A stretch of 64,000 nucleotides of DNA from Microcoleus sp. EPA2 (GCA_020882975.1 JAHRFD010000003.1:255044-319043), one strand, 5' to 3'. Positions 53,442 to 63,663 are shown, counted from the stretch's first letter. Made by a program: numbers and translations. The notes: generated by a model from the letters alone, not told the origin.

Positions 53442-54584
53442 TCAGGTATAAATTCTGCCCAGCAAATCCGCAATCTGCCGATCGATATTGGTTTGGTGAA
53501 AACGCCGACTAGCCATCTCGTAGGCAGATTGGGCGATCGCGATCGTAGACTCAGGTTGGTTGTGACAGGTATTAATAACCTCTGAGAGTAGTTGTGGCTT
53601 GCTGGGAGGAACCAAAAAGCCATTGATCCCCGGTTCTATTAATTCCATCGCACCTCCAGATTGAGCAGCAACTATCGGTGTACCACACAGCATAGCCTCC
53701 ACAATCACTCGGCCAAAAGGTTCAGGTGCGATCGAGGTATGTGCCACTAAATCGCAAATTGCCATTAACTGCGGAATATCTGAACGAAATCCTAAAAACT
53801 TAACTCGCTCTTCCAGTCCTAATTCTGCCACTTGTTTGTGCAATTGCTGGACATAATCCTGCTCACCAAAGAGCGCATCACCCACTAAAATAGCTGTGAC
53901 ATCTTTTGGACAATAGGTAAGAGCTTCAATTAAAATATGTTGACCTTTCCAAGGTGACAATCGGCTGAAATGACCTACGATAAATTGCCCGTCAAGTTCT
54001 AGCTGTGTTTTGAGTTGGCTAACATGAGAGCGATCGATCTGATAGACTTCAGGCTCAAAACCATTGTAGACGATATCGATGATGTCCGATCGCCCTCCTG
54101 CTGCTAAGAAAGCAGCCTGACTGGCTTGGGAATTAGCAATCACCAATGATGCAAAGCGATTCGCCAAAGTTACAGCTACTTTTAAGTTAGTTCGACTGAA
54201 ATGGTCTGTAGATAAAATGTCATGCAAATGATAGACTAAAGGGCGACGACTGAAAAAGCTAGCTAATGCACCAACAACTAGAGCTTTTTGAGTGTTGGCG
54301 TAGATCAAATCGTATTGACGAGCTTTTTGAACAACTTTAGCAATCAAAGGCAGTAGCGCAGTTACACTACTTAAACTCTGTATCAAGCTGCTTTCTTTAC
54401 GAACTTTAATCGCTTCTGTCGCTAACACCTCAACAGGAATTTGTTGTTGCTCTAGTAATTTCCTAAAAGCACCATCTACAAATAAGCCAACTAGACAGCT
54501 ATCCCGATAGGGTTTGGCAATATCTATTAGGCAAAGTTCCGCACCACCGGGCTTTCCGCTCTGGTCAAGAAATAGTATTTTCAT
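53442..54584 (-). CDS. glycosyltransferase family 4 protein
   Basis: A 380-residue GT-B enzyme. The N-terminal DQSGKPGGAELCLIDIA acceptor loop and the donor motif PEPFGRVIVEAMLCGTPIVA (E-x7-E) are intact. It is the last gene of the minus-strand polysaccharide cluster and lies 156 bases downstream of the next GT4, separated by a repeat. Substrate unknown. Confidence 0.87.
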   Translation of the reverse strand: MKILFLDQSGKPGGAELCLIDIAKPYRDSCLVGLFVDGAFRKLLEQQQIPVEVLATEAIKVRKESSLIQSLSSVTALLPLIAKVVQKARQYDLIYANTQKALVVGALASFFSRRPLVYHLHDILSTDHFSRTNLKVAVTLANRFASLVIANSQASQAAFLAAGGRSDIIDIVYNGFEPEVYQIDRSHVSQLKTQLELDGQFIVGHFSRLSPWKGQHILIEALTYCPKDVTAILVGDALFGEQDYVQQLHKQVAELGLEERVKFLGFRSDIPQLMAICDLVAHTSIAPEPFGRVIVEAMLCGTPIVAAQSGGAMELIEPGINGFLVPPSKPQLLSEVINTCHNQPESTIAIAQSAYEMASRRFHQTNIDRQIADLLGRIYT

Positions 54585-54610
54585 ATCAAAATCCGTTAAC
54601 CTCGAAACTA

Positions 54611-54680
54611 CTCATCTCTCTATTCTCTTCCTCTGTGTCCTCTGCGCTCTCTGTGGTTAAATCATTCCGGTGCAGCCGGA
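54611..54680. repeat. dispersed repeat shared with 15620-15689
   Basis: A pyrimidine-rich segment including CCTCTGTGT, CTCTGCG and ending GGTTAAATCATTCC[GA]GTGCAGCCGGA-like sequence occurs here and, with differences, at 15620-15689. It fills most of the gap between two glycosyltransferase genes. Confidence 0.6.
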
Positions 54681-54740
54681 TTTGAGATCATCAGTTTTTT
54701 TTGCTAATAATTTTCCCATATATTCTAATTATTTTTAACC

Positions 54741-55904
54741 TCATGATAACAACACTTTTCTAACTTTTTGCGCGATTGTTTGCCAATCAAAATTCATAGA
54801 AGCATATTCATGACACGCTTCTCTAGAAGGCATCGGGACTTTTTTAAGTAACAGTTGTTCTAATCTATCAGCAATCGCTGTTGCTTCTATAGACGTAGTA
54901 ATCAAATTTGGTGAAAACGGCTCTAAAATTTCCGGCATTCCACCGACAGGAGTACATAGCGCTGGAGTGCCACAGGCGAGAGATTCTAGCACTGCTAATC
55001 CAAATCCTTCTAAAGATTGGCTCGGCATCACACTTAGATCCGCTGCTTGGTAAGCTATAGGCAATTGATCGTCTGGCAAAAAGCCGAGAAATTTAACGTT
55101 GTCATTGAGTCCTAAATCTGTTGCTTGTTGCTGAAGATCTGCTTGTAGTGGCCCTTTTCCGGCGATCGCCAACCAGATATCAGGAATTTGAGGTTTAATG
55201 GCGGCTACAGCCATCAACAGCTTATCGAGTCCCATTCGATGCACTAAGCGACGCGCTGTAAATAAAATCGGGCGATTTTGGGGCCAGTAGATCTGCGTGC
55301 GGGCTTCTTGGCGCGATCGGTCAATTTGAAATCTCGACAGATCCACACCGCCAGGAATTACGTAAATTTTACTCCAAGGAACTTGATATTCTTGATGTAA
55401 AATATCACCAAATGCTTTGCTGAGGACGATAAAGCGATCGCACCGATGATAAACTCTGTCTTCAACCCAATGCTTCAAAAAAACGCTTAGTTTACCAGCA
55501 CCTTCCTGTTTACTTTCCAAAGCCCAAGGCCCGTGAAAGGAAAAAGTAACAGGAACCCCCCTAGGTAAAACCTGCAAAAGCGGAAAACTATATAGTGCAA
55601 AATGCAGATTAATCGCATCGGGTGTTGCAAATTTTCGCTTTATAAAATTGGAGCGAATCAACCAAAGCCGTTCCCATAGTCGAATATCTGGTTGTGCTAA
55701 ATTAGTTAGTTTTAGGCCTGAGTTTAACTGATTTTCTGGTAGACCAACTCCACACAATTCAACTCGATCTTGACTGGCTGCTAGTTGATGCGTCAGCTCA
55801 TATACATATCGATCCAGACCTCCCGGTGTTTTCGGAAACCATCCGATGCCGACACAAAGAATGTTTGCTGCTGTAGCAGCAGGATTACTGGTAGAGTTTT
55901 CCAT
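54741..55904 (-). CDS. glycosyltransferase family 4 protein
   Basis: A 387-residue GT-B enzyme with GWFPKTPGGLDRYVYELTHQ at the acceptor loop, YVIPGGVDLSRF before the donor site and LEGFGLAVLESLACGTPALC (E-x7-E) at it. Member of the right-hand polysaccharide cluster. The 268-base gap upstream has no supported gene. Confidence 0.87.
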   Translation of the reverse strand: MENSTSNPAATAANILCVGIGWFPKTPGGLDRYVYELTHQLAASQDRVELCGVGLPENQLNSGLKLTNLAQPDIRLWERLWLIRSNFIKRKFATPDAINLHFALYSFPLLQVLPRGVPVTFSFHGPWALESKQEGAGKLSVFLKHWVEDRVYHRCDRFIVLSKAFGDILHQEYQVPWSKIYVIPGGVDLSRFQIDRSRQEARTQIYWPQNRPILFTARRLVHRMGLDKLLMAVAAIKPQIPDIWLAIAGKGPLQADLQQQATDLGLNDNVKFLGFLPDDQLPIAYQAADLSVMPSQSLEGFGLAVLESLACGTPALCTPVGGMPEILEPFSPNLITTSIEATAIADRLEQLLLKKVPMPSREACHEYASMNFDWQTIAQKVRKVLLS

Positions 55905-56172
55905 TTGGTTGTTGGCAAATATACATTAAAGTTACAATAACTGAGACATCCTGATTATAGCTGTATATTGCTCAGTGAGATTATGAAGAATCGATTCCTG
56001 TTGCTAGTAAACAAATTATGGCAAAAACAGCGGTTATTCATCCAAAAACTGAATAACTCCCTGGATTATTTTAAGCCGATGGAGAACGATCGCCAACCTC
56101 GCAGGAAGATGGGAAAGCTAAGGTGATTATGTATCAACTCAGATAGCCAACGTTCCACTAACCTTATTTATC

Positions 56173-56991
56173 CTATATCCAAATCCATGGAAATAATAGG
56201 CGGATTGTATTCCGCACATAAAACTTCCAAAAATTGTCAGTGGAATAGCCTTGGTTATCCGCCCCACGGATGCCATAAATCTCTGGGGTAACATTAAACC
56301 GTCGTACAATCTTGATATTCTCTGGAGGTCGATCGAGCAAATTTCTTAAAAGCTCTTCCGCCGCTACGCCTTGAGGTACTTCCGGCACATTAGTTTTAAG
56401 TTTGTGATAGACGTTATTGAGACAAGCTTGATAGCCCCTGAGTGTCCAAGCCAGCAAGTACATATCAGTCCAATGCTTCGGAAAATTTCGGAAATTGCAG
56501 TATAGATCAAAGTTTAAAGGCTTACGAGCAATTAAGCGAGCTAAATTGCTCACCATATAACGACCTGTCACTTTCCAGACGATTATCTCCCCCTGTTCAT
56601 TCTGACCATTATTAATGAACTCTGAATGATTCATCGTGTAATCGACGAGTTTGAATTCGCCGTAGCCACGATCGTAGCTAGGAGGATAATCTAATCCGTC
56701 AAATACCACAAACTCAACCCGATCTGTAAAACCAAACTCAGCGGTAATGTTTCGTAAACTTGAAACATCAGAATTTGAGTTTTCTGCAAATACAATTGAG
56801 TCAACACCCAGATTCAGCAATGGCAGATAAAATTTCAACGACTTCTCATAATCTTGCAGGCGAATTTTGGGATCTGTTCTTGCTAGATTAGGAACTCCAG
56901 ACCGTGGGGTAATTGTCGCCGTCATTAGTAGTATATTGCATTGCTTGAGAGGTGCTTTGCTACTAGGGAATATTTTGGATAAAAATAACAT
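56173..56991 (-). CDS. uncharacterised protein, possible GT-A glycosyltransferase
   Basis: The 272-residue protein begins with a hydrophobic strand NILLMTATITPRSGVP, continues SIVFAENSNSD and has VWKVTGRYMVSNL near the middle, a pattern that resembles GT-A type sugar transferases in capsule loci. No canonical DxD is clear. It lies between a Wzy-like gene and two GT4 genes, so a role in the polymer is likely. I cannot assign a family; the first 20 residues are of uncertain start. Confidence 0.55.
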   Translation of the reverse strand: MLFLSKIFPSSKAPLKQCNILLMTATITPRSGVPNLARTDPKIRLQDYEKSLKFYLPLLNLGVDSIVFAENSNSDVSSLRNITAEFGFTDRVEFVVFDGLDYPPSYDRGYGEFKLVDYTMNHSEFINNGQNEQGEIIVWKVTGRYMVSNLARLIARKPLNFDLYCNFRNFPKHWTDMYLLAWTLRGYQACLNNVYHKLKTNVPEVPQGVAAEELLRNLLDRPPENIKIVRRFNVTPEIYGIRGADNQGYSTDNFWKFYVRNTIRLLFPWIWI

Positions 56992-57100
56992 AATTAGATA
57001 TTTTTGTTGAATTGAACAGTGTGTTTTGTTAACCCTGTATGGGTAAATCGTTCTGAGAAGTTTACTGGCTTATTATTAAATCAACAGTCTTAATTTCCTT

Positions 57101-58501
57101 TCACTCTGACAATATGTGATGTGAGTGATACTTATTAGCTGCCATCCCTAGACCCAGAAATCCCCAAAAAACCATGCCAGCGATACCAACTATCACATTT
57201 GAACCAGCTAGCATCGGCAGGAACCCAAGAGCAATAGCGCGGGTAGCACTAGCAAAAGAGTCCGCTGTCGATGACTTAGAGCCTTGAAACAGGCTATAGA
57301 ATAGCAAAAACATTCCAGAGATGTAGGGGATGCTTCCCAACCAGCCTAATGTGAGAATCATCTCTATCAATCCGCTATCAATAGGGGTGAGAGTTCCATT
57401 TCCTTTACCTATGTATTCATTTAATGCGTCATCTATCATAATACTATATAGTCCTGCCCTATCCTTCGCACTCTGATCGTCCTTAACGTTAGTTAAACTT
57501 GTTACACGAGATTGAATGACTTGCGAAAATGGCTCTATTGTAGACAAAGGAACGACCAATATTGCTATGACTATCAGCAAAGAAATTAAACGGATCTGCA
57601 CAACTCCTTTTATAAAACCAAGTAGGGCAACTAAAGATACCATCCATCCTCCCCAAGCTGTACGTACCAATGTTAGTAGGAGAGACAAGATGCCAATCGC
57701 TAAACCAGGAAAACGTAAAACCGTTTTATTGATGAATAACAATATAGTGCCTGGTATCATAACCGTTGCAAAATGTAAGGGTGAATTCATTGTACTCCAC
57801 ACTCGAAGTCCAAGGGGTTCTGGTTTTCCCATACTGGTATATAGTTTGGTCTGTATCAGCCAGAAACGATCCCACTCAGGTGCAACTAAGTATTGATAGA
57901 CGCCATAGGATGCTGTCACCAACACACCCCAGAGAAAAGTGCGCTGAATGTTTTCGCGATAACTGGGGTAATCTCGCCAGTTTACCAATAAGTGGAAACC
58001 AAACAAAATGGGGCTTACCCAGCTCATAAGAGAGATGATCGCCGGAACAGGTAAGCCATTAATCAGACCAATTAGAAAACCATAGAACACACCTATAGCA
58101 GATATAACAAAAGGTAAGCCACCTTGTTTATGTGCTTTGGGAAGGTTACGGTAGAAAGTTAAAATGGTGATCATTGTCACCAGTAGAGGGGCTAACAAAA
58201 TGGGACTGGGGTCGGTAAAACCGCTCCGAAAATCCGACACACGGCGAATAAAAGGTGTGAGGAAAAACACCCACCAAGTGAAACCTACATAGAGGATGGG
58301 ATACCGCAAATATAGGAACAGGCCGACGGCAAAAGAACCCGCCGGAAAGATGAGGTTTAGAACCTTGCCAAGACCTGCTGCAAGGCATAGGGCAGTAATC
58401 AGTAATAATCCCATGATTGCCATCCAAGCTGCCTGCGGTTCCAGTGTCAGAGAGAAGCCCTGTTTGCGAGAGTTATTCGGAATTCCCTGTATTTGACTCA
58501 T
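57101..58501 (-). CDS. O-antigen ligase/polymerase (Wzy-like) membrane protein
   Basis: A 466-residue protein with about ten to twelve membrane segments and a large extracytoplasmic loop after about residue 320 (SRVTSLTNVKDDQSAKDRAG), as in the Wzy/WaaL superfamily (O-antigen ligase family). It would polymerise lipid-linked repeat units outside the inner membrane. Surrounded by glycosyltransferase genes; no flippase (Wzx) is in the window. Confidence 0.8.
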   Translation of the reverse strand: MSQIQGIPNNSRKQGFSLTLEPQAAWMAIMGLLLITALCLAAGLGKVLNLIFPAGSFAVGLFLYLRYPILYVGFTWWVFFLTPFIRRVSDFRSGFTDPSPILLAPLLVTMITILTFYRNLPKAHKQGGLPFVISAIGVFYGFLIGLINGLPVPAIISLMSWVSPILFGFHLLVNWRDYPSYRENIQRTFLWGVLVTASYGVYQYLVAPEWDRFWLIQTKLYTSMGKPEPLGLRVWSTMNSPLHFATVMIPGTILLFINKTVLRFPGLAIGILSLLLTLVRTAWGGWMVSLVALLGFIKGVVQIRLISLLIVIAILVVPLSTIEPFSQVIQSRVTSLTNVKDDQSAKDRAGLYSIMIDDALNEYIGKGNGTLTPIDSGLIEMILTLGWLGSIPYISGMFLLFYSLFQGSKSSTADSFASATRAIALGFLPMLAGSNVIVGIAGMVFWGFLGLGMAANKYHSHHILSE

Positions 58502-58624
58502 TACTTGTTTAGGTTGGGTAAATATTTAACTAGATATTAAGTTTTAAATTTTAGCTTTTAGGAAGGTTTAACTAGGTTTTAGGTAGGAATAATTTTATTC
58601 CCTAGCACCTAACACTTGACATTT

Positions 58625-59554
58625 TTATTTTGACTGTTGCCAGGTCTCCCAAGCTTGCGAACGTCCACGTAGAGATGCTACTAATTTCTGTCCCGCTAAG
58701 CTTCCTTCTTTAGGTAGGAATCGTAACCATTGTAATAAACCAGGGGCATCTCGTGTTCCCACCAATGTTGCCCAAAATACAAATGCAGTACGTCGAGTCG
58801 ATGGTAGATTTTCTAACAAAACTAAAGTTTCATTGTGTACGGCATTGAGCAAGGCAATGTCATTGAATTTATTGCGTTGATCTTCGTCAAAACGTTGTGC
58901 AGGAAAGTGATCGACTGCTACTTTGGGGTCATAGATTAGCTTCCAGCCTGCCCGTTTCAAGGCGAGACTAAATGCTAGTTCAAAGTGTACTTGCGCGCCA
59001 GTACCTCGCATCCGGGGATCGAAGTGCATTTGAGCGATCGCACTCCTGCGAAAACTCATGTTTACACCCTTAATCACATCTACCTCGCGGGCTTCTCCCA
59101 CTCCTAAATGATGTCCGCCGATCACTCTGCCAAACCACTGGACTTGTCCTACTATTTCGCGTTCCCCCTCTTCTAACTTAGTGCCGTGATACACCCAATC
59201 CCGCCCCCCAACACCACCAATATTGCTATCTGATAAAAAGTGAGCCTCCATGCGTTCCAGCCAATCGGTGTGAGGTGCGGCATCATCATCAGTAAAAGCG
59301 ATGATATCCCCACAAGCGGCATCCATCCCTACATTCATGGCGGCTACAACACCAGATACTTTCACTGTGGCAGTTCGCAGTGGCAAAAATTCAGGGTTAA
59401 ATGTTTGGATAAATGCCTGAGTTTCAGTATCCGTATCTCGAACTACTACTAAGACTTCATCAGCAGGACGTTTTTGCTGTTTGAGTGCGTCTAAGCAGCG
59501 TGCTAAATCTTTCGGGCGACAGTAACTGGGAATGACAATAGAAATCTTTAGCAC
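58625..59554 (-). CDS. glycosyltransferase family 2 protein
   Basis: The 309-residue GT-A enzyme has VIPSYCRPKDLARCLDALKQ at the nucleotide site and the DxD-type AFTDDDAAPHTDWLERM. The start overlaps the end of the upstream GT4 gene by 7 bases, indicating translational coupling. Part of the polysaccharide cluster; sugar unknown. Confidence 0.85.
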   Translation of the reverse strand: MLKISIVIPSYCRPKDLARCLDALKQQKRPADEVLVVVRDTDTETQAFIQTFNPEFLPLRTATVKVSGVVAAMNVGMDAACGDIIAFTDDDAAPHTDWLERMEAHFLSDSNIGGVGGRDWVYHGTKLEEGEREIVGQVQWFGRVIGGHHLGVGEAREVDVIKGVNMSFRRSAIAQMHFDPRMRGTGAQVHFELAFSLALKRAGWKLIYDPKVAVDHFPAQRFDEDQRNKFNDIALLNAVHNETLVLLENLPSTRRTAFVFWATLVGTRDAPGLLQWLRFLPKEGSLAGQKLVASLRGRSQAWETWQQSK

Positions 59555-60675
59555 GGTTTTAGTTCCTCAAATAAATTCACATAATTACTTGCCATATTAG
59601 CCCAACTATGATGTTCGGCTATGGCTCTGGCTACTTGACCCATTTGTTGTCTTTGTTGCCGATCGCATTTAACTAATTGATTCAACGCTTCAGCTAAAGC
59701 CTGTGTATCTTCTGAGTCTGGCAAAACTACCCCACAATCAGGTGTCACCAACTCCGCCGCCCCCGTTGTAGCAGCCGTAATCACGGGTATTCCTGTCGCC
59801 ATCGCTTCCAGTACCACTAAACCAAAAGGCTCATAACGAGACGGAAAAACTAGAAAATCTGCTGCTTTCATCAACTCGGGGACATCTTGCCGAAATCCCA
59901 GAAAATGCACCCGATTTTCTAAGTTTAGCGATCGCGCTAACTCAGGATAGGGACTACCTGCGGTTCCACCCACAACTGCGAGGTGCAATTGGGGAACTTG
60001 CACTAAGGAATGGAGGACTGTATCCAAGTTTTTCCGAGGTGTGCGGATATCGCCAGCAAATAGCGCCAGAGGCACTTCCTCTGGTAAACCCCATTTTTGC
60101 CGATCGACCATACCGGGAGCAAATTCTTGTAGATCAATGCCATTTAAGATCGTCCGAATGCGATCGCGTGGAACACCGATCGCAATTAATTCTTGGGCTA
60201 CTTTCTCAGAAACGGCTACTACGACTTTTGCGCGATCGAAGGCTTTGTGCTCCCAATTAGCATTTAAAGCCGTGTAAAACCGCTGATAAGTGCCACGCAA
60301 GCTCAGATTTTGTGTTGAGAGATTGAAGGGCGATCGCAACCAGGAACTGTGTACAAAATGCACTGCATTCACATCTGCCCTAGCTGAAGTAATAGCACCA
60401 TTGAGTTTGATTAGGTCGAATTCTTTTTGGTGTTTATTTAACCACCAAGCACTTTGAGTAGAGAAAGCCATTTCGCGAACAAGTTGCAATGGATACCCTT
60501 TAACTGGAATCGGAATCCAATTGACTTGACTATTTTGTTGCAGTGCCAAATCTACACTACTGGCTAACAAGGTAACATGATGGCCGCGCCGAATCGCTTC
60601 CCAGGCAACTTCATAGTTGACCCTACCTTGACCATCACCGATCGCCACTTTATGAGTAACAATACAAAGCTTCAT
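59548..60675 (-). CDS. glycosyltransferase family 4 protein
   Basis: The 375-residue GT-B enzyme starts MKLCIVTHKVAIGDGQGRV and has RTILNGIDLQEF and the donor motif YEPFGLVVLEAMATGIPVIT. Its ATG overlaps the TGA of the upstream degenerate gene (ATGA). The same ATG with MKLC, but no continuation, also follows the intact GT4 gene at 61248, which shows that the duplicated segment included this start. Confidence 0.88.
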   Translation of the reverse strand: MKLCIVTHKVAIGDGQGRVNYEVAWEAIRRGHHVTLLASSVDLALQQNSQVNWIPIPVKGYPLQLVREMAFSTQSAWWLNKHQKEFDLIKLNGAITSARADVNAVHFVHSSWLRSPFNLSTQNLSLRGTYQRFYTALNANWEHKAFDRAKVVVAVSEKVAQELIAIGVPRDRIRTILNGIDLQEFAPGMVDRQKWGLPEEVPLALFAGDIRTPRKNLDTVLHSLVQVPQLHLAVVGGTAGSPYPELARSLNLENRVHFLGFRQDVPELMKAADFLVFPSRYEPFGLVVLEAMATGIPVITAATTGAAELVTPDCGVVLPDSEDTQALAEALNQLVKCDRQQRQQMGQVARAIAEHHSWANMASNYVNLFEELKPC

Positions 60676-60905
60676 TTAGTACCTCTTTTATGAGACAAAT
60701 CTGCTTCGTACAAAGTCAGATTATCGCGAGCAATCCGCTGCCAACTATACTTTTTTGCCGTAGCATAGGCATTACGGCGCAATTTTTCCAAGTAAGAACG
60801 ATGGGTAATTAAACGTTCCAAAGCTTGGTCGATCGCCTGACTGTCGGGGGGCGGGATAAAAATGCGATCTAGTTCGTGGTGAATAGTAAGTAGAAGTTTC
60901 ATCAT
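60672..60905 (-). pseudogene. internally deleted GT4 copy, 77 aa left
   Basis: The 77-residue frame joins the first 13 residues of a GT4 like the gene at 61248 (MKLLLTIHHELDR) to its last 60 or so (IFIPPPDSQAIDQALERLI to the end), in frame. About 0.92 kb corresponding to 61441-62361 is missing; the ends share TGC. It has no catalytic centre. It is one half of a decayed tandem duplication with the fragment at 60933. Confidence 0.85.
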
Positions 60906-60932
60906 TTCCTTTAAATCGAGGGATTTCCTGAT

Positions 60933-61220
60933 TTATTTATAGACATAATTTGGACTGAGAACCAGTAGAATTATTACAGAATTATTAGGTGCATAAGTTA
61001 CTAAGTGAAGTTCCGCTATTTCTGAAAACGTTGTCAGGAAAACGTCCAAGACATCTTCTCCTCCTTTTCGTTTGAAATCACCTCCTATAAAAAGGATGTT
61101 GTAACCTGTCTTTGGAACTTTATTTGAGCGCTCAATTGAGCCAAATTCTTCAATTTTTACGCGAGAATGAATAGTCTTGACTTTCTTATTATTTACCACC
61201 ATCAGAGTTGATTCAAGCAC
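60933..61220 (-). pseudogene. GT4 fragment, remnant of a duplicated gene
   Basis: The middle section, including YNILFIGGDFKRKGGEDVL and ELHLVTYAP, matches residues of the intact gene at 62479 (YNILFVGGDFKRKGGEDVL, ELHLVTYTS). The N-terminal half and the last 130 residues are gone, and the ends of the present frame are unrelated sequence. It is followed by a spacer (60906-60988) almost the same as that at 62400-62485. Confidence 0.85.
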
Positions 61221-61247
61221 CAGTTGTATCTATTACTTTACAAAGCT

Positions 61248-62399
61248 TCATTTAGCACCTCTTTTCTGAGACAAAGCTGCTTCGTACAAAGTCAAAGTAT
61301 CACGAGCAATCTTCTCCCAACTATACTTTTGTGCCGTAGCATAAGCATTGCGGCGCAAATTTTCCAGGTATGGGCGGTCTGTAATTAACCGTTCCAAAGC
61401 TTGCTCGATCGCGTGACTGTCGCGAGACGGGATAAAAATGCCATCATGTCCATCACTGACAATCTCCATTGGTCCAGATGTTGTTGTCGTTACAGGTGCC
61501 AAACCGCAAGCCATAGCTTCAATCAGTGCCAAACCAAACCCTTCTGAGAAAGTAGGAAATAGCTTGATGTGATGTCCGCGCAAAAGTTCTGGTAGAGCTT
61601 CATGTTGATAGCGTGGCACAACTCGGACGCGATCGCGCACAGCAGGCTCAAAATCTGCATGAACTTCTGCTTCCGAACAGCCAGTTCCCAAAAAACTCAC
61701 CTTCACATCAGCATAGCGAGCGAGAATTGCATTCAATGCAACTGCACCATACTCAATCCCCTTTCGAGCGATATAGTTACCTACTTGAGCAATGCAAATA
61801 GCTGAATCCTCTGCCATTGACATCGGCTCAAAAGGTAGATTCAAAAATTCCTCTGGAATCCCATTCGGAACAATCTCCGTTTGTTCCGAATTGACACCAA
61901 ATTTGTCAACAACATACTCTGCATCCGGGTGATTCAGCAGCAAAACTAGGTCAGCATAGCGAATGGAAGTTGCGACTTCCCAGAGGCGAAACCCTCCATG
62001 ATACAGAGGATACTTCCAACTCAAATGCAAGTTTCCCCGACGAGCCTCCTCTAAATATTCCAAGTGCATAGTATGCTCAAGACCGTGACTGCGCGTTACT
62101 AAAAGAGGAGAGTTTTTTCTAGATATTCCGCACATTTTCGCCCATATCCAAGCATCTCCAGTCGAAGCATCCACCACATCGACAGCTTGCTTATTTATAA
62201 GATCCCAGATGTGGCCAGCGACAAACCAAGGAAACACGATTGACCCTACCAGCCCTGATAACTTGTCTGGAAGGTTATCAAATGTGTAGTAATGTACTTC
62301 ATGCCCCAGCTTTTGGTATTCCTGACCTAATTTCCATGTTACTCCCGGAGCACCTGCATTGCGATCGAGTTCGTGGTGAATGGTAAGTATAATTTTCAT
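61248..62399 (-). CDS. glycosyltransferase family 4 protein
   Basis: An intact 383-residue GT-B enzyme with VTWKLGQEYQKLGHEVHYY at the acceptor side, EIVPNGIPEEFL and the donor motif SEGFGLALIEAMACGLAPVT. A degenerate copy lies at 60672. The stop overlaps a vestigial ATG (MKLC) of the duplicated downstream gene. It is in the polysaccharide cluster, downstream of the GT4 at 62479. Confidence 0.87.
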   Translation of the reverse strand: MKIILTIHHELDRNAGAPGVTWKLGQEYQKLGHEVHYYTFDNLPDKLSGLVGSIVFPWFVAGHIWDLINKQAVDVVDASTGDAWIWAKMCGISRKNSPLLVTRSHGLEHTMHLEYLEEARRGNLHLSWKYPLYHGGFRLWEVATSIRYADLVLLLNHPDAEYVVDKFGVNSEQTEIVPNGIPEEFLNLPFEPMSMAEDSAICIAQVGNYIARKGIEYGAVALNAILARYADVKVSFLGTGCSEAEVHADFEPAVRDRVRVVPRYQHEALPELLRGHHIKLFPTFSEGFGLALIEAMACGLAPVTTTTSGPMEIVSDGHDGIFIPSRDSHAIEQALERLITDRPYLENLRRNAYATAQKYSWEKIARDTLTLYEAALSQKRGAK

Positions 62400-62478
62400 C
62401 AGTTCCTTTAAATTGAGGGATTTCCTGATTTATTTATAGACATAATTTGGACTGAGAACCAGTATAATCATTAGAGAA

Positions 62479-63621
62479 CTATTGTGAAATTGATATTTCC
62501 TTAAAAATGGACTCTAATGTTTGAAAGTTCGTTTGAGCATTAAACTTCTGTTCAGCTACTTTCCTACCTTTCGCACCCATCTCGCGACCTAAAGTCGGAT
62601 TTTCGATCAGATATCGGATTTTACTAGCTAAGGCATGGCGATCGCCTGACGGAACTAAAAAACCAGTCTCTCCATCACTGACAACTTCATAAATTTGCGG
62701 GAGTTGACTGGCAATCACTGGCAAACCTGCTGCCATCGCTTCCAGAAAAACTGTAGCAAATGCGTCCGCGTAGGTAGGCATCACAAATACATCTGCTTGA
62801 GAGTAGAGATTTAAGACTTCGGGGCTGTATGCCTTAATATTATTATGGATGTAAACATGAGGATGCTGACATTCAATAGACGTATAAGTTACTAAGTGAA
62901 GTTCCGCTAATTCTGAAAATGCTGTCAGGAAAACTTCTAAAACATCTTCTCCTCCTTTTCGTTTGAAATCACCTCCTACAAAAAGGATGTTGTAACGTGT
63001 CTTTGGAGATCTCTTCGATCTATCAATTGAGCTAAATGCCTCAAGTTTTACGCTAAAAGGAATAGCGGTTACTTTTTCACTATCAATGTTATAATCTTCA
63101 ATTACAGATTTTCTCACAAATTCTGATGTAGTTATGATGCGGGTTGCTGCTTCATAAACTCTTTTTTCTTGAAGCACATTAGGAGTATAAGTCCATCTAA
63201 AACTAGGGTTAGTTTTCTCTTGAGATGCCTGAACGGCAGTCAAGTCTATGCTGACGACAGTAGGCAGCTTTTTCATAAAATCTACTGATAGCAAAGCCAT
63301 AACCTGAGTATGTAAGTGGAGCGCCGAGTAATCTCCTTGACTTAACTTCCGAGCTATTAGACGCCTAGCCATGTAAGCAAAGCCTGTCATAATACGAAAA
63401 CGATTAAAGTCTAAGTTTTGCTTCTGAATCCATTCATTGGGAAACTTGAAACTAAGCAACCTATTTAATATTTTTGTTGGCAGTTCTCGCTCGTCATTAT
63501 ACCATTGAAAATCCACCTGGCAGGAGGATGTTTTGCTGAAGTATTCTCTCATTAAATTACCATAAGTACCATGACCCATGTGGCTTTCGATGATGGAAAG
63601 AATTTGAGGATTTTTAGTCAT
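62479..63621 (-). CDS. glycosyltransferase family 4 protein
   Basis: An intact 380-residue GT-B enzyme with SHMGHGTYGNLMREYF at the acceptor loop and ADAFATVFLEAMAAGLPVIA as donor motif; a fragment of a second copy is at 60933. It is probably the first member of the duplicated pair. The upstream spacer (63622-63663) is short, which fits one operon with the partial gene at the edge. Confidence 0.87.
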   Translation of the reverse strand: MTKNPQILSIIESHMGHGTYGNLMREYFSKTSSCQVDFQWYNDERELPTKILNRLLSFKFPNEWIQKQNLDFNRFRIMTGFAYMARRLIARKLSQGDYSALHLHTQVMALLSVDFMKKLPTVVSIDLTAVQASQEKTNPSFRWTYTPNVLQEKRVYEAATRIITTSEFVRKSVIEDYNIDSEKVTAIPFSVKLEAFSSIDRSKRSPKTRYNILFVGGDFKRKGGEDVLEVFLTAFSELAELHLVTYTSIECQHPHVYIHNNIKAYSPEVLNLYSQADVFVMPTYADAFATVFLEAMAAGLPVIASQLPQIYEVVSDGETGFLVPSGDRHALASKIRYLIENPTLGREMGAKGRKVAEQKFNAQTNFQTLESIFKEISISQ

Positions 63622-63663
63622 TTTAATTTTTCCTAAGTAGATACTAATTCAGTAAATTACGGT

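Noticed and set aside
55983-56126. 47-aa plus-strand frame (MKNRFLLLVNKLWQ...)
   Set aside because: Has an ATG and basic composition but no family, no good ribosome site and lies between opposite-strand cluster genes; not enough support.
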